From the NCBI GenBank assembly GCA_945879625.1, contig CAMCVA010000017.1, positions 1 through 21,763 of the forward strand: a DNA stretch of 21,763 nucleotides. The letters run 5' to 3'. Positions 1 through 9,513 of the stretch are shown piece by piece. The DNA comes from Flavobacterium psychrophilum. Lineage in GTDB: Bacteria; Bacteroidota; Bacteroidia; Flavobacteriales; Flavobacteriaceae. Made by a program: the position numbers and the translations under genes. Below the pieces are notes generated by a model. The model ran no database searches, was not told the origin of the DNA, and worked only from the letters and a program-made list of their open reading frames with translations. Positions within the stretch are counted from its first letter, which is position 1. Each line of letters opens with the position of its first letter.

Positions 1-428
1 GTATGGGTGATAAAAAACTGTGAACTGTTGGTTGCAGGTCCCGAATTGGCCATGGCCAAAATTCCGCCTTTGTCAAACGGAAGCTGGCTGATTTCGTCTT
101 TAAACTGGTAGCCTGCATCGCCTGAGCCATCGCCGTTGGGATCGCCACCTTGTATCATAAATTCTTCGATTACACGATGAAAGGTCAGTCCGTCATAGAA
201 GGGCTTGTTTTTCTTTTGTTCATCGGTTACAAAAGGATGATTTCCTTCGGCCAAACTCACAAAGTTGGCCACCGTTATTGGGGAATTTTCAGGATCCAAT
301 TGCACAACAATGTTTCCTTTGTTGGTTTCGATTTCGGCATATAAGCCATCGGACAAGCTGGGATGGGCTTTTTTACAAGCGGTAAAAACGAGGGTGCTGC
401 ATAAAAGAAGCGTAACTAATTTTTTCAT
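1..428 (-). CDS. Cyclophilin-type peptidyl-prolyl isomerase, lipoprotein (3' end off the window)
   Basis: Predicted to catalyse cis-trans isomerisation of X-Pro bonds in envelope proteins. The gene starts at 428 and runs off the left edge, so about 142 residues are visible. The N-terminus, [18 protein letters not shown], is a lipoprotein signal with the lipid-accepting Cys at 18; the -3 residue is Phe, a slightly loose lipobox. The cyclophilin fold follows: an early [11 protein letters not shown] strand, the active-site segment [15 protein letters not shown] with its Phe-His-Arg, and NSSQFFIT just before the edge. It begins one base after the gldI stop, so it is probably co-transcribed with gldI, placing two different isomerase folds (FKBP and cyclophilin) side by side as lipoproteins. 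The family assignment is firm; the client proteins are unknown. Confidence 0.93.
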   Translation of the reverse strand, partial: MKKLVTLLLCSTLVFTACKKAHPSLSDGLYAEIETNKGNIVVQLDPENSPITVANFVSLAEGNHPFVTDEQKKNKPFYDGLTFHRVIEEFMIQGGDPNGDGSGDAGYQFKDEISQLPFDKGGILAMANSGPATNSSQFFITH

Positions 429-429
429 G

Positions 430-999
430 TTATTGTTCACTACTAGGAAAAGTTTCGGGTGCAAAATCGGTAAGATTTACCGTGCAAATTAATGGAATGT
501 TCTGGGAAATCCTTCGGTTGTCGCCGTGATAGCCATAGGCCACGTGCGAGGGAAATAAAAAGGTAACCGTTTCGTTTTTGTGCATCAATTTGAGTCCATT
601 TCGCAGACCATTCATCATTTTTTGCTCTTTGTCAACACGGTACGTTTGCGGGCGCAACTCCAATTCGGAGTATATGATGTTGCCGTCTAAATCTTTGATT
701 TCGTAGGTGAAGTGAGCGATATCCCCTTTTTTAGGTCGCAAGGTATCGTTGCTGTTTTTCACGTCGTAGCGGTACCAAAAACCTTTGCTGGAGGCTAAAT
801 ATTTATGGATCGTATCTTTTTTAATAATCGAATCGATTTTGCGCTCTTCGCCAGCGACCAATTTTTTATTTCGGTCAATGGATTCTTTCAAAAAAGAGCC
901 AGAAGTGTGCGAAATCGGGTTTCGCGCTTTTTGTTGCGAACAACAAGAAAGCAAAAGACCAGCAAAAACAAGGATGATAAGTTCTTTGTGAAATTTCAT
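430..999 (-). CDS. gldI: Gliding motility-associated FKBP-type peptidyl-prolyl isomerase lipoprotein GldI
   Basis: A 189-residue lipoprotein with an FKBP domain. In Flavobacterium johnsoniae, GldI is needed for gliding and for chitin use and is thought to help fold gliding/T9SS components in the envelope. The signal is [19 protein letters not shown], with the lipobox Cys at 19. After a charged linker, the FKBP domain covers roughly residues 85-180 ([20 protein letters not shown], then [14 protein letters not shown] and VAYGYHGD). The reading frame stays open upstream to 1131, but I chose the ATG at 999 because it gives a proper lipoprotein signal and the extension would lie inside nrnA. It starts four bases after the nrnA stop and ends one base before the cyclophilin gene. 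It could be another FKBP lipoprotein, but length, signal and neighbours fit GldI well. Confidence 0.88.
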   Translation of the reverse strand: MKFHKELIILVFAGLLLSCCSQQKARNPISHTSGSFLKESIDRNKKLVAGEERKIDSIIKKDTIHKYLASSKGFWYRYDVKNSNDTLRPKKGDIAHFTYEIKDLDGNIIYSELELRPQTYRVDKEQKMMNGLRNGLKLMHKNETVTFLFPSHVAYGYHGDNRRISQNIPLICTVNLTDFAPETFPSSEQ

Positions 1000-1003
1000 A
1001 CAA

Positions 1004-2011
1004 TTAAGATAGGGTGAATTGAGCAAGCAGCTCTTCAAATTTTGTAAGGGTATTAGCCAAGCTGTCTTCTGATTTTCCTCCGGCAGCATTGATGTGGCCT
1101 CCGCCGCTAAAGTGCGTTCGTGCAAATTCATTTACATTAAAATCACCTTGCGATCGGAACGAAATTTTAACCAAATTTTCGTCGCGGTGTTCTATAAAAA
1201 TAGCGGTAAACACGATACCTTGTATCGATAAACCATAATTTACGATGCCTTCGGTGTCTCCTTTTTGGTAATGAAACTCATCTAAGTCGGCTTGAGAAAG
1301 GAATGTATAAGTGGTTTTTTGAGCCGGAAATACCTTCATATTTTGAAACGCGCGTCCCATGAGTTGCAAACGATCAAAGGAGCTGTTGTCAAATAACAAT
1401 TCGGGGATTTTGCTGTTCTGTACGCCCAAATCGATCAATTCGCCTACAATGCGGTGCGTTCGGCCAGTAGTTTTTGGGAATCGAAACGAGCCCGAATCAG
1501 TAAGAATTCCGGTGTAAATGCAAGTGGCTATGTGGGTATTGAGTTTGGCTTTGTCGCCCAAAACTTCAATAAAGTCATAAATCATCTCACAAGTAGAGCC
1601 GTAGGAAGTGTCTGAAAAAGTATACTGCGCGTAGTCATCCGGTTTTTCGTGGTGGTCAATCAGGATAAAGGGCGCTTTGGCTGTTTTTAAGACCTGTTCC
1701 ATTTCGCCCGTGCGGTGCAAAGCATTGAAATCTAAGGTAAAAATTAGAGCCGCCTCTTGTATGATTTTGCTGCAGTGTGCTTTGTTTTTTTCGTAAACCA
1801 GTACGTCATTCGCGGCAGGCATCCAACCCAAAAAATCGGGAAATTCGTTGGGAGAAATCACTACAACTTCGTGCTGATACAATTTTAAGTAATGAAACAA
1901 AGCCAAGGTAGAACCCATCGCATCGCCGTCGGGGTTGCGGTGTGGAATAATCACAATCTTTTTTGGGGTTTCCAAAAGAGTTTGAATGGCTAAAATATCG
2001 GCTGCTTTCAT
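1004..2011 (-). CDS. nrnA: DHH/DHHA1 phosphoesterase, NrnA-like oligoribonuclease / pAp phosphatase
   Basis: A cytoplasmic metal-dependent phosphoesterase of 335 residues. NrnA-family enzymes degrade nanoRNAs and often dephosphorylate pAp (3',5'-phosphoadenosine phosphate). Visible metal-binding motifs are HRNPDGDA (24-31), LDFN (Asp 94), the signature IDHHEKP (Asp119-His120-His121) and TDSG (171-174). The C-terminal DHHA1 substrate-binding motif GGGHINAAGG lies at 303-312. Length is normal for the family. It starts 60 bases after crcB and has its own plausible promoter at 2039-2070, so it may head a unit with gldI and the cyclophilin gene. Why a nanoRNase should sit next to gldI is not clear from the sequence. 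Substrate preference between nanoRNA, pAp and c-di-AMP products cannot be read from the motifs. Confidence 0.93.
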   Translation of the reverse strand: MKAADILAIQTLLETPKKIVIIPHRNPDGDAMGSTLALFHYLKLYQHEVVVISPNEFPDFLGWMPAANDVLVYEKNKAHCSKIIQEAALIFTLDFNALHRTGEMEQVLKTAKAPFILIDHHEKPDDYAQYTFSDTSYGSTCEMIYDFIEVLGDKAKLNTHIATCIYTGILTDSGSFRFPKTTGRTHRIVGELIDLGVQNSKIPELLFDNSSFDRLQLMGRAFQNMKVFPAQKTTYTFLSQADLDEFHYQKGDTEGIVNYGLSIQGIVFTAIFIEHRDENLVKISFRSQGDFNVNEFARTHFSGGGHINAAGGKSEDSLANTLTKFEELLAQFTLS

Positions 2012-2038
2012 ACGGACGCGAAGTTACATTTTTTTCGT

Positions 2039-2070
2039 AAAAAGTAAAGAATTTAACAGCTTCTTACCAA
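2039..2070 (-). promoter_or_regulatory. Candidate promoter for nrnA-gldI-cyclophilin
   Basis: Reading the minus strand, TTG (2070-2068) is followed after 21 bases by TACTTTTT (2046-2039), one base away from the Bacteroidota -7 consensus TAnnTTTG. The spacing lies within the 17-23 usually quoted for Flavobacterium. It lies 28-59 bases before the nrnA ATG, and the -33 element sits right next to the crcB stop. If real, nrnA-gldI can be transcribed separately from exbBD-crcB. The match is imperfect and the region is AT-rich. Confidence 0.4.
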
Positions 2071-2071
2071 T

Positions 2072-2443
2072 TTACTTCACCAAAAAAAGTCCCAGGCCCA
2101 CGGCCAAGAGTCCAAGCAAGATGCTGCTGCCCAAATAGAATAATGCCAAGCCGTAATTTCCCTGCTCAAATAAGCGCAAGTTTTCGTAGCTAAAAGTAGA
2201 GAATGTGGTGTAGCCACCGCAAAATCCGGTAATCAATAACCACTTTAAAGGGGTGTTATCGCTGCCTGATTTGTCTAAGGAACCAATTAAAATCCCGATA
2301 AGTAAACAGCCCGCGATATTGGCTACAAATGTGCCTATTGGGAAGGCGTGGTAAGTAAATTTTTTGAAGAATTCACTTGTCAAATAGCGCAGCACACTGC
2401 CCAAAGCGCCACCCAATGCAACCAGTAGTAGCGGACGCATCAT
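2072..2443 (-). CDS. crcB: Fluoride exporter CrcB/Fluc
   Basis: A 123-residue inner-membrane fluoride channel that lets fluoride leave the cell; Fluc proteins work as antiparallel dual-topology dimers. Hallmarks are the N-terminal GGALGSVLRY segment, the helix-2 segment PIGTFVANIAGC with its conserved Asn, and GFCGGYTTFSTFSYE, which carries the TTFSTF ion-pathway motif. Four hydrophobic helices fit the family, and a single gene is enough for a homodimer. The start overlaps the exbD stop as ATGATG/TGA. The first ATG (2443) overlaps by four bases and the second (2440) by one; either would be translationally coupled to exbD. I saw no fluoride riboswitch before it, as expected for a downstream gene of an operon. 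Confidence 0.95.
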   Translation of the reverse strand: MMRPLLLVALGGALGSVLRYLTSEFFKKFTYHAFPIGTFVANIAGCLLIGILIGSLDKSGSDNTPLKWLLITGFCGGYTTFSTFSYENLRLFEQGNYGLALFYLGSSILLGLLAVGLGLFLVK

Positions 2444-2832
2444 TTGGAAGTCGCAATTACAAAATTGAGTTTGAGTTTCACGCCTATTTGCATCAAATCA
2501 ACCAAATCTTGTACTTTGTTGTCGGCAGGTACCCGAAGCAGCACTACATTGTCGTGGGCAGCCGCCGTTTTTTGAAGCAAAACAGTTTCCAATTGGTCAA
2601 ACGGAACTGCTTCTTTGTTGATGTAATACACGCCAGCTTCAGTAACCGAGATGGACACGTGGTCTTTGTTGGTAGTTTCGTTTGATTTGGCTTTGGGTAA
2701 CGTCAGTTTAATCACGTTAGGATTGGCCAAAGTAGAAATAATCAAAAAAAACAAAAACAAAAAGAACATGATGTCGCTCAACGATGACGTTGGGATTTCG
2801 GCGTGAAAACGTTTGTTTCTTTTAATGGCCAT
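2440..2832 (-). CDS. exbD: Biopolymer transport protein ExbD/TolR family
   Basis: A 130-residue inner-membrane partner of ExbB. ExbB5-ExbD2-type complexes use the proton gradient to drive TonB (outer-membrane uptake) or TolA. The protein has a short basic cytoplasmic N-terminus, a single transmembrane helix at about residues 20-36 and a periplasmic domain. Asp20, in SLSDIMFFLF, is the conserved proton-carrying residue at the start of the helix. The start overlaps the end of exbB by 11 bases and the end overlaps the crcB start, so the three are tightly coupled. No tonB or tolA homologue is visible in the window, so whether the complex drives TonB or another partner is open. Confidence 0.93.
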   Translation of the reverse strand: MAIKRNKRFHAEIPTSSLSDIMFFLFLFFLIISTLANPNVIKLTLPKAKSNETTNKDHVSISVTEAGVYYINKEAVPFDQLETVLLQKTAAAHDNVVLLRVPADNKVQDLVDLMQIGVKLKLNFVIATSK

Positions 2833-3544
2833 GTTGCGGTTCTTGTATGGTGTTGATAATTTCTAAGGTCTGTTTCTGTACTTTCAAGCTGAAGCTGTCG
2901 ATCATCATATTAAACAAATGATACGCCGAATAGGCCACAACGCCTACCACCAAACCGGCGCCGCTACTGATCATTTTCTCGTACAATCCGCCCGAAATGG
3001 TTTGGATATTTAAATTTCCGGTTGTAGAAATGGTATGAAATATTTTAATAACCCCCGAAATGGTTCCGATGAAACCCAAAATTGGAGCAATTCCAGAGAT
3101 CAATCCCAGATGTCCTAAGCCTTTTTCCATTTGAGCAATCTCTACGTTGGCTGTTTTCTCCATGACCGATTCAATTTCATTAATCGGACGACCAATAAGG
3201 CAAATACCACTTTTTAAGATTTTGGCTGAGGCCGAATTGTCTCGGCTGCACAACAAAATCGCGTTGTCAATTTTTCCGGATTTGAGTTGAATTTTAATGT
3301 CGTTGACCAAATTGGCTTCTTGTTTGGCCGCTTTTTTGATGGATAAATACCGTTCAATTGTTAAATAAACACAATATACCAACAAGAAGATGATTGGAAA
3401 AATCATGATTCCTCCCTTTAATACAAATTCCAAATACGAGATGTTTTCGGTTACGCTCACCTCAGTAGTTGCTGGACTAGTTGTTGCAGCAGCTAAGCTG
3501 TCAGTGAGGGTGTTTGCCTGTAAAATAACGGATAGTAAGGTCAT
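2822..3544 (-). CDS. exbB: MotA/TolQ/ExbB proton channel family protein
   Basis: A 240-residue proton-channel subunit forming the inner-membrane motor with ExbD. After an N-terminal Thr/Ser-rich segment that may lie in the periplasm, there are three hydrophobic helices at about 43-65, 145-170 and 190-215. The core segment LGLISGIAPILGFIGTISGV and the GLYEKMISSGAGLVVG segment are typical of the family. A cytoplasmic loop lies between helices 1 and 2. It is the first gene of the minus-strand block and diverges from guaA across a 201-base control region. A weak -7-like element, CACTTTTG (minus strand, 3576-3569), lies about 25 bases before the ATG, with no convincing -33 partner. ExbB and TolQ cannot be fully separated by eye, but the ExbD neighbour supports an ExbB-type pair. 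Confidence 0.92.
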   Translation of the reverse strand: MTLLSVILQANTLTDSLAAATTSPATTEVSVTENISYLEFVLKGGIMIFPIIFLLVYCVYLTIERYLSIKKAAKQEANLVNDIKIQLKSGKIDNAILLCSRDNSASAKILKSGICLIGRPINEIESVMEKTANVEIAQMEKGLGHLGLISGIAPILGFIGTISGVIKIFHTISTTGNLNIQTISGGLYEKMISSGAGLVVGVVAYSAYHLFNMMIDSFSLKVQKQTLEIINTIQEPQHGH

Positions 3545-3614
3545 AGGGTATGTAAATTAAGTATGGTACAAAAGTGCATAAAAATATAAAAAACTGTTCG
3601 TAGAAAAGGTAGAG

Positions 3615-3635
3615 TTATAAACAGCTTTATACACA
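3615..3635 (+). promoter_or_regulatory. Pair of DnaA-box-like 9-mers in the exbB/guaA divergent region
   Basis: TTATAAACA at 3615-3623 and TTATACACA at 3627-3635 are in the same orientation, three bases apart. The second matches the DnaA-box consensus TTATNCACA exactly and the first misses by one base. About 60 bases downstream the sequence is strongly AT-rich (3660-3740). This could be a DnaA-controlled promoter, a replication-origin fragment, or chance in AT-rich DNA. I found no further clear boxes in the gap, so this is a candidate only. Confidence 0.35.
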
Positions 3636-3734
3636 ATTACCTTAACGCAACTGCGGGAATAAATCGTATATAAACTGGTTGATAAATTCATATTATTTTT
3701 CAAAAATCTAATTTTCGGTTTCAATTTTTAACTC

Positions 3735-3742
3735 TATTTTTG
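3735..3742 (+). promoter_or_regulatory. Candidate -7 element of the guaA promoter
   Basis: TATTTTTG matches TAnnTTTG exactly. Its last base is only three bases before the guaA ATG at 3746, so transcription would start at or next to the start codon and the mRNA would be nearly leaderless. There is no good TTG -33 element 17-23 bases upstream (only TTTTCGG around 3712-3718), which lowers confidence. Confidence 0.4.
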
Positions 3743-3745
3743 CGC

Positions 3746-5275
3746 ATGCAACACAACGTACTTATTTTAGATTTCGGATCGCAATACACCCAACTGATTG
3801 CCCGACGCGTTCGCGAATTGAACATCTTTTGCGAAATTTTTCCTTACTACAGTTTTCCAGCTGATTTATCTACTTATAAAGCCGTGATTTTATCGGGCAG
3901 CCCGTTTTCGGTTCGCGCCGAAGATGCACCGCATCCCGATTTGAGTCAAATACGCGGCAAAATGCCTTTGTTGGCCGTATGTTATGGCGCTCAATACTTA
4001 GCTCATTTTAGTGGTGGCGAAGTAGCGCCGTCCAATACCCGTGAATACGGCCGTGCCAATTTGGAATTCATCAAAGCCAACGAATTATTTTTTGAAGGCA
4101 TTTCTGATCATTCCCAAGTGTGGATGTCGCATAGTGATACGATCAAAACCTTACCCACAAATGGCGTAAAATTGGCCAGCACGCACGACGTAGAAAACGC
4201 CGCCTACCGCATAGAAGGCGAATCCACCTACGCGATTCAATTTCACCCAGAAGTATACCATTCTACCGATGGAAGACAACTCTTAGAGAACTTTTTGGTA
4301 AAAATTGCTGAGGTGCCACAAAACTTTACGCCCACTGCCTTTGTAGAGGAAATTGTAGCCGAACTGCAAGAAAAAATACAAGCTGACAATGTAGTTTTGG
4401 GCCTTTCAGGTGGAGTTGATTCTACCGTGGCTGCGGTGTTATTGCACAAAGCGATTGGCGCCAATTTGTACTGCATTTTTGTGAATAATGGCTTGTTGCG
4501 CAAAAACGAATTTCAAAATGTATTGGATCAATATAAAGGCATGGGCCTCAACGTAAAAGGGGTAGATGCCTCCGATCGTTTCCTGAGTGAATTGGCCGGC
4601 GTATCCGATCCCGAGACCAAACGCAAAATTATCGGTCGGGTATTTATCGAAGTATTTGACGACGAATCCAATCAACTCAACGATGTCAAATGGCTGGCAC
4701 AAGGAACCATCTATCCCGATGTGATCGAATCAGTTTCTGTAAATGGACCTTCAGCCACCATCAAATCGCATCACAATGTGGGTGGTTTGCCTGATTTTAT
4801 GAAACTAAAAATAGTAGAACCGCTGCGCATGTTGTTTAAAGATGAGGTGCGTAGAGTAGGGGCTTCCTTGGGTATTGATCCCGAATTATTGGGCCGTCAT
4901 CCGTTTCCAGGACCTGGTTTGTCTATTCGTATTTTGGGTGATATTACGCCCGAGAAAGTACGTATCTTGCAAGAAGTAGATGCGGTTTTCATTGACGGAT
5001 TGAAATCGTGGGGATTGTATGACAAAGTATGGCAAGCCGGAGCGATTTTGTTGCCCGTAAATAGTGTGGGTGTAATGGGCGACGAACGTACCTACGAAAA
5101 AGTAGTGGCCTTGCGCGCGGTAGAATCTACCGACGGAATGACTGCCGATTGGGTACATTTGCCCTATGATTTCTTGATGAAAGTATCCAATGATATTATC
5201 AATAAAGTGAAAGGCGTAAATCGTGTGGTGTATGACATCAGTTCCAAACCGCCTGCAACCATAGAATGGGAATAA
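3746..5275 (+). CDS. guaA: GMP synthase (glutamine-hydrolysing)
   Basis: Converts XMP to GMP with ATP and glutamine, the last step of de novo guanine nucleotide synthesis, in the cytoplasm. It has 509 residues. The class-I glutaminase domain (about 1-190) has nucleophile Cys79 in AVCYGAQ and His167/Glu169 in FHPEV. The ATP-pyrophosphatase domain has the PP-loop LSGGVDS (220-226), and the C-terminal dimerisation domain carries [10 protein letters not shown] and ends in [12 protein letters not shown] chose ATG 3746, giving [16 protein letters not shown]; a TTG two codons earlier overlaps the promoter-like TATTTTTG. It is the first plus-strand gene and diverges from exbB. The LysM gene follows 39 bases after its stop. 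Confidence 0.98.
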   Translation: MQHNVLILDFGSQYTQLIARRVRELNIFCEIFPYYSFPADLSTYKAVILSGSPFSVRAEDAPHPDLSQIRGKMPLLAVCYGAQYLAHFSGGEVAPSNTREYGRANLEFIKANELFFEGISDHSQVWMSHSDTIKTLPTNGVKLASTHDVENAAYRIEGESTYAIQFHPEVYHSTDGRQLLENFLVKIAEVPQNFTPTAFVEEIVAELQEKIQADNVVLGLSGGVDSTVAAVLLHKAIGANLYCIFVNNGLLRKNEFQNVLDQYKGMGLNVKGVDASDRFLSELAGVSDPETKRKIIGRVFIEVFDDESNQLNDVKWLAQGTIYPDVIESVSVNGPSATIKSHHNVGGLPDFMKLKIVEPLRMLFKDEVRRVGASLGIDPELLGRHPFPGPGLSIRILGDITPEKVRILQEVDAVFIDGLKSWGLYDKVWQAGAILLPVNSVGVMGDERTYEKVVALRAVESTDGMTADWVHLPYDFLMKVSNDIINKVKGVNRVVYDISSKPPATIEWE

Positions 5276-5314
5276 TTAACCATAAATTCAACTACCTTGA
5301 AAACCAGTAGAAAT

Positions 5315-7066
5315 ATGCCGATCAAACAATTCCAATTTCTGTTGGTTTCTTTGTTGTGGACCTTGTACTCCCTTGCACAAACGGCTAATTATACGAAACA
5401 CACGGTAACCAAAGGCGAAACCATTACGCAAATCGCCCTAAAATATGCGGTTACACCCTTTGACATCTATCGCATAAATCCCGATTCGCAAACGGGCATC
5501 AAAGAAAATGATGTCTTGTTGGTGCCCAAATCAACTGCTGCCAAACCCGTTGGGCCCCCTAAAAATTCAAATTCATCTTCAACTCGAATTATTCAACCCA
5601 AGGAAACCTGGTATAGTTTATCGCGCGAAGTAGGAATTCCGGTAGAGCAATTGTTGGCGCTCAATCCCGCGCACCAAGAGTTAAAAATTGGCGATACCAT
5701 TCAATTGGTCTCGGGCGTATTGCCCAAAAAGCAAGTTCAGCCTTACTTGTCTGTAGCAGCTTCCCAAGGCAAACATATGGTTCAGGCCAAAGAAACCAAG
5801 TTTGGTATTGCTCAAAAATATGGCATTAGCGTGGCCGAATTAGAGCAACAAAATCCCACGATTGTGAATAATCTGGCAGTTGGCGCCGAATTAATTATCC
5901 CCAAAGTAGCCCTTGCTAAACCTATTGCGCCATCAAATTCTGGTTTAATTCTTCCAAAATTTGCAGTTGCCAAACCACTGCAAAAATTAACTGTAAGTAA
6001 GACCAGCACAAGTAAAAAATTGATTTTGTTGTTGCCGTTTAATGCAGCCAAAATACAAGCGGATTCGCTAACTCCGTTGGCCAATCGCCTCAAAAAAGAC
6101 GTGTTTCTCAACCTTACCTTAGATTTTTATGCCGGTGCGCTAGTAGCCATTGATTCAGCCAAAACCTTGGGCATAGATGTGGCAGTACAGGTATTGGATT
6201 CTGAAGAAACAAAATCGGGTTCAGCACTAGATGCCTTGCTTAAGAACAAAAGTTTTGATAGCGCATCGGCGGTTATTGGCCCGTTTTATCAAAATTATGT
6301 AGACAAATTGGGTGCTGCGCTCAGCCCGATGGGGATTCCGGTGTTGTCGCCGCTGTCTAAAGAATCGGGCAAATTGAATGCCAATGTATACCAAACCATG
6401 CCTTCGGTTGCGATTCAAAAACAAACGGTATTAAACTATATGTTGGCCCAAAACGGTACCATTATAGTGATCAGTGATCCAAAAAAAGTAGCGAACAAAA
6501 ATTGGATTTCCCTACAATATCCGTCAGTTAAGTTTGCAAAGTATACCGAAACTGGTGCCTTAGACGTGGTTTATTTGAAATCTCTTTTAAGCAAAAGCAC
6601 CCATAATTATGTAGTTGTGGATACGCAAAAAACAAATTTACTATTAACCGCGACAGCAACATTAACAAGTTTACTGCCTGCTTACACAATAAATTTAGCT
6701 GTTTTAGAATCAAATGAAACCCTTGATTACGAGGAGATTCCGATGAAACGACTCACCGATCTTCGGCTGATTTATCCATCGGTAACACAGGAAAATTTGA
6801 GTATAGAAGCCAACTATTTTCGTAACCATTACAAACAAATTAATAAAGTGTTTCCCAATCAATATGCGGTGCGCGGCTTTGATTTAACCTTTGATACCTT
6901 GCTGCGATTGTCGCAAGAGGGCAGTTTTGAATCAACATTGACAACAGCTACTCAACAGGTAGAATGCCAATTTAATTACGTTAATACTGATTCCCAAGGC
7001 TATACCAATTTGGGGGTAAATGTGCTGGAATTTCAACCGGATTTAACGGTAAAAAAACTCAATTAA
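5315..7066 (+). CDS. Secreted triple-LysM protein with C-terminal periplasmic-binding-protein-like domain
   Basis: A 583-residue envelope protein, reading from ATG 5315. That start gives a clean signal peptide, MPIKQFQFLLVSLLWTLYSLA, with likely cleavage before Gln22. A TTG six codons upstream is an alternative start. Three LysM repeats (about 27-72, 91-133, 153-197) share the pattern KGET/KETW ... LNP/INP/QNP ... G(D/A)xIxxP and should bind the glycan chains of peptidoglycan. From about 234 to the end there is a type-1 periplasmic-binding-protein-like fold (KKLILLLPFNA, then AVIGPFYQNYVDKLG and GIPVLSPLSKE), similar in style to amino-acid-binding proteins and to the LpoA/YraM lipoproteins. 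No catalytic motif is seen, so a scaffold, sensor or regulator of wall synthesis is more likely than an enzyme. Its stop overlaps the OsmC-family start by one base (TAATG). The exact role is unknown. Confidence 0.85.
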   Translation: MPIKQFQFLLVSLLWTLYSLAQTANYTKHTVTKGETITQIALKYAVTPFDIYRINPDSQTGIKENDVLLVPKSTAAKPVGPPKNSNSSSTRIIQPKETWYSLSREVGIPVEQLLALNPAHQELKIGDTIQLVSGVLPKKQVQPYLSVAASQGKHMVQAKETKFGIAQKYGISVAELEQQNPTIVNNLAVGAELIIPKVALAKPIAPSNSGLILPKFAVAKPLQKLTVSKTSTSKKLILLLPFNAAKIQADSLTPLANRLKKDVFLNLTLDFYAGALVAIDSAKTLGIDVAVQVLDSEETKSGSALDALLKNKSFDSASAVIGPFYQNYVDKLGAALSPMGIPVLSPLSKESGKLNANVYQTMPSVAIQKQTVLNYMLAQNGTIIVISDPKKVANKNWISLQYPSVKFAKYTETGALDVVYLKSLLSKSTHNYVVVDTQKTNLLLTATATLTSLLPAYTINLAVLESNETLDYEEIPMKRLTDLRLIYPSVTQENLSIEANYFRNHYKQINKVFPNQYAVRGFDLTFDTLLRLSQEGSFESTLTTATQQVECQFNYVNTDSQGYTNLGVNVLEFQPDLTVKKLN

Positions 7067-7482
7067 TGACATCAAAAATCACCTATTTAGGCAATTTACG
7101 CACCGAATCTGTGCATCTGCAATCGGGCGCCGCTATTTTGTCAGACGCACCAGTCGATAACCAAGGCATGGGTGCTGCTTTTTCGCCTACCGATTTGGTG
7201 GCCAATGCTTTAGGGAGTTGTATGATGACCATTATGGGAATCAAAGCGCGTGATTTGGAATTGGATTTAGTAGGAACTACACTAGAAATAACCAAGGTAA
7301 TGCATTCGGAGCCAAGAAGAATAGGGGCCATACACATCAAATTTTATTCGGTTTTTCAGCCCAACGAAAAAGAGCAAGTGGTATTGGAACGCGCCGCGTA
7401 TACTTGCCCAGTTTTTTTGAGCTTGAACCCAGAAATAGAAAAAATTATTGCCTTTCATTGGGGACAAACCCAACAGCACTAA
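7066..7482 (+). CDS. OsmC/Ohr family peroxiredoxin-like protein
   Basis: A 138-residue member of the OsmC/Ohr superfamily, whose members reduce organic hydroperoxides through a pair of cysteines. Cys52 in NALGSCMMTIMG and Cys114 in AAYTCPVFLSL occupy the two conserved reactive positions. The length is that of a single OsmC domain, with no signal peptide, so it should be cytoplasmic. Its ATG uses the last base of the LysM gene stop codon (TAATG), suggesting translational coupling. Assignment to the Ohr, OsmC or YhfA subgroup is not safe from motifs alone. The reductant is unknown. Confidence 0.9.
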   Translation: MTSKITYLGNLRTESVHLQSGAAILSDAPVDNQGMGAAFSPTDLVANALGSCMMTIMGIKARDLELDLVGTTLEITKVMHSEPRRIGAIHIKFYSVFQPNEKEQVVLERAAYTCPVFLSLNPEIEKIIAFHWGQTQQH

Positions 7483-7512
7483 TTTTTATTTATACAAAAT
7501 ACACCAGTTGCA

Positions 7513-7746
7513 ATGAATGACGATCAAAAACAACTCATTCAATTGGCACATACCAAAATGCCATTTGGAAAATACGAAGGCCGCTATTTAATAGATTTAC
7601 CCGAGTATTATTTGGTATGGTTTCAACAAAAAGGCTTTCCCAACGGAACATTGGGTAATCAGATGCGACTGGTTTTTGAGTTGCGTTTAAATGGCTTAGA
7701 AGAGTTGATTCACAACATCAAAAAGCAGTACCCTAAACCCAAATAA
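7513..7746 (+). CDS. DUF3820 family small protein
   Basis: A 77-residue protein recognisable by MPFGKYEGRYLIDLPEYYLV (16-35) followed by WFQQKGFPNGTLG, the signature of DUF3820, also named in Pfam as a putative quorum-sensing-regulated virulence factor. No signal peptide or membrane segment is visible; it should be cytoplasmic. Function is not established, and that name rests on a distant homologue and should not be read as virulence here. It lies 30 bases after the OsmC gene, on the same strand, and is probably the last gene of the guaA block before the pyrG promoter region. Confidence 0.88.
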   Translation: MNDDQKQLIQLAHTKMPFGKYEGRYLIDLPEYYLVWFQQKGFPNGTLGNQMRLVFELRLNGLEELIHNIKKQYPKPK

Positions 7747-7829
7747 TTGCATTTATAGTGGCAAAAATTAGTGTGGTGAAATTTCGAATTCCCCCTTTTT
7801 TTATGCCTATTTTATCCAATTTAATTCCT

Positions 7830-9488
<1,659 letters not shown>

Positions 9489-9513
9489 TTTAATCTGGCT
9501 GAAGCCACGCGTT

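Noticed and set aside
1000..1131. Upstream extension of the gldI frame by 44 codons
   Set aside because: It lies within the nrnA coding region and would bury the lipoprotein signal that begins at the ATG at 999.
2012..2071. Fluoride riboswitch near crcB
   Set aside because: No riboswitch-like structure was found here or upstream of exbB, and crcB begins inside the end of exbD.
3545..3745. Purine (guanine) riboswitch upstream of guaA
   Set aside because: I could not find the conserved three-way junction sequences, and the promoter-like element leaves no room for a leader.
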